DNA of 34,902 bases from Xanthomonas translucens pv. translucens DSM 18974 (lineage in GTDB: Bacteria; Pseudomonadota; Gammaproteobacteria; Xanthomonadales; Xanthomonadaceae), in assembly GCF_000331775.1 (NCBI RefSeq), contig NZ_CAPJ01000098.1, positions 1 through 34,902 on the forward strand, given 5' to 3'. This document shows positions 34,900-34,902 of this stretch, piece after piece. Position numbers and translations under genes: made by a program. The notes under the pieces were generated by a model. The model had not been told where the DNA came from. It saw only the letters and a program-made list of their open reading frames with translations, and did no database searches. Within the stretch, counting starts at the first letter, position 1, and the number at the start of each line of letters is the position of its first letter.

Positions 34900-34902
34900 C
34901 GC

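Overview
The window is GC-rich chromosomal DNA with dense, 4-bp-overlapping operons. It looks like a plant-associated Xanthomonas or very close relative. The best evidence is a perfect plant-inducible-promoter (PIP) box, the HrpX target, in front of a type III chaperone/effector pair. A RegB/RegA-type two-component pair, a periplasmic GH3 glucosidase beside a sodium/sugar symporter, and Xanthomonas-style short palindromic repeats also fit. The species cannot be fixed from the sequence alone; a type-III-positive member such as the X. translucens group is a guess.

Layout. 1-2484 (-): thrA, bifunctional aspartokinase/homoserine dehydrogenase, cut by the window edge a few residues before its end. 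It is preceded by a Thr/Ile-rich leader peptide and a hairpin system that looks like a transcription attenuator. 2947-3264 (-): small Pro/Gln-rich lipoprotein. 3593-3669 (-): tRNA-Arg(CCT). 3828-9474 (+): an ALDH7-type aldehyde dehydrogenase, a DUF4190-like membrane protein, a methyltransferase, pyrD, murB and an EamA transporter, the last five tightly packed. 9882-12485 (-): foreign-looking type III chaperone + effector operon with PIP box and -10 box, flanked by a decayed IS5-type transposase (about 12628-12898). 13174-15145 (-): ispG and an overlapping PAP2 phosphatase. 15272-17052 (+): RegB/RegA-like redox two-component pair. 17196-18986 (+): GAF/degenerate GGDEF/EAL phosphodiesterase. 19050-23445 (-): GH3 glucosidase followed by a sugar symporter. 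24038-25929 (-): panD-pgi, ended by a textbook terminator. 25930-26500: a 111-bp-period repeat array lying between panD and the rest of the pantothenate genes. 26501-30057 (-): pcnB-folK-panB-panC, with pcnB apparently starting at a non-AUG codon. 30143-30217 (+): tRNA-Glu(CTC). 30299-33019 (-): amidase-folE2-gamma-carbonic-anhydrase-like operon behind a Zur-box-like palindrome. 33389-34816 (-): sugar-porter MFS transporter.

How the genes work together. Most of the window is core metabolism: Thr/Met/Ile branch, pyrimidine, peptidoglycan, isoprenoid, folate and pantothenate synthesis, glycolysis, and RNA polyadenylation. Accessory functions are the effector cassette and carbohydrate scavenging (GH3 plus symporter). 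The amidase-folE2-gammaCA operon resembles the zinc-starvation operon of Pseudomonas aeruginosa. I did not find a wholly undescribed system. The observations most worth checking are the attenuator upstream of thrA, the non-AUG start of pcnB, the Zur-like palindrome and the HrpX-type effector operon.
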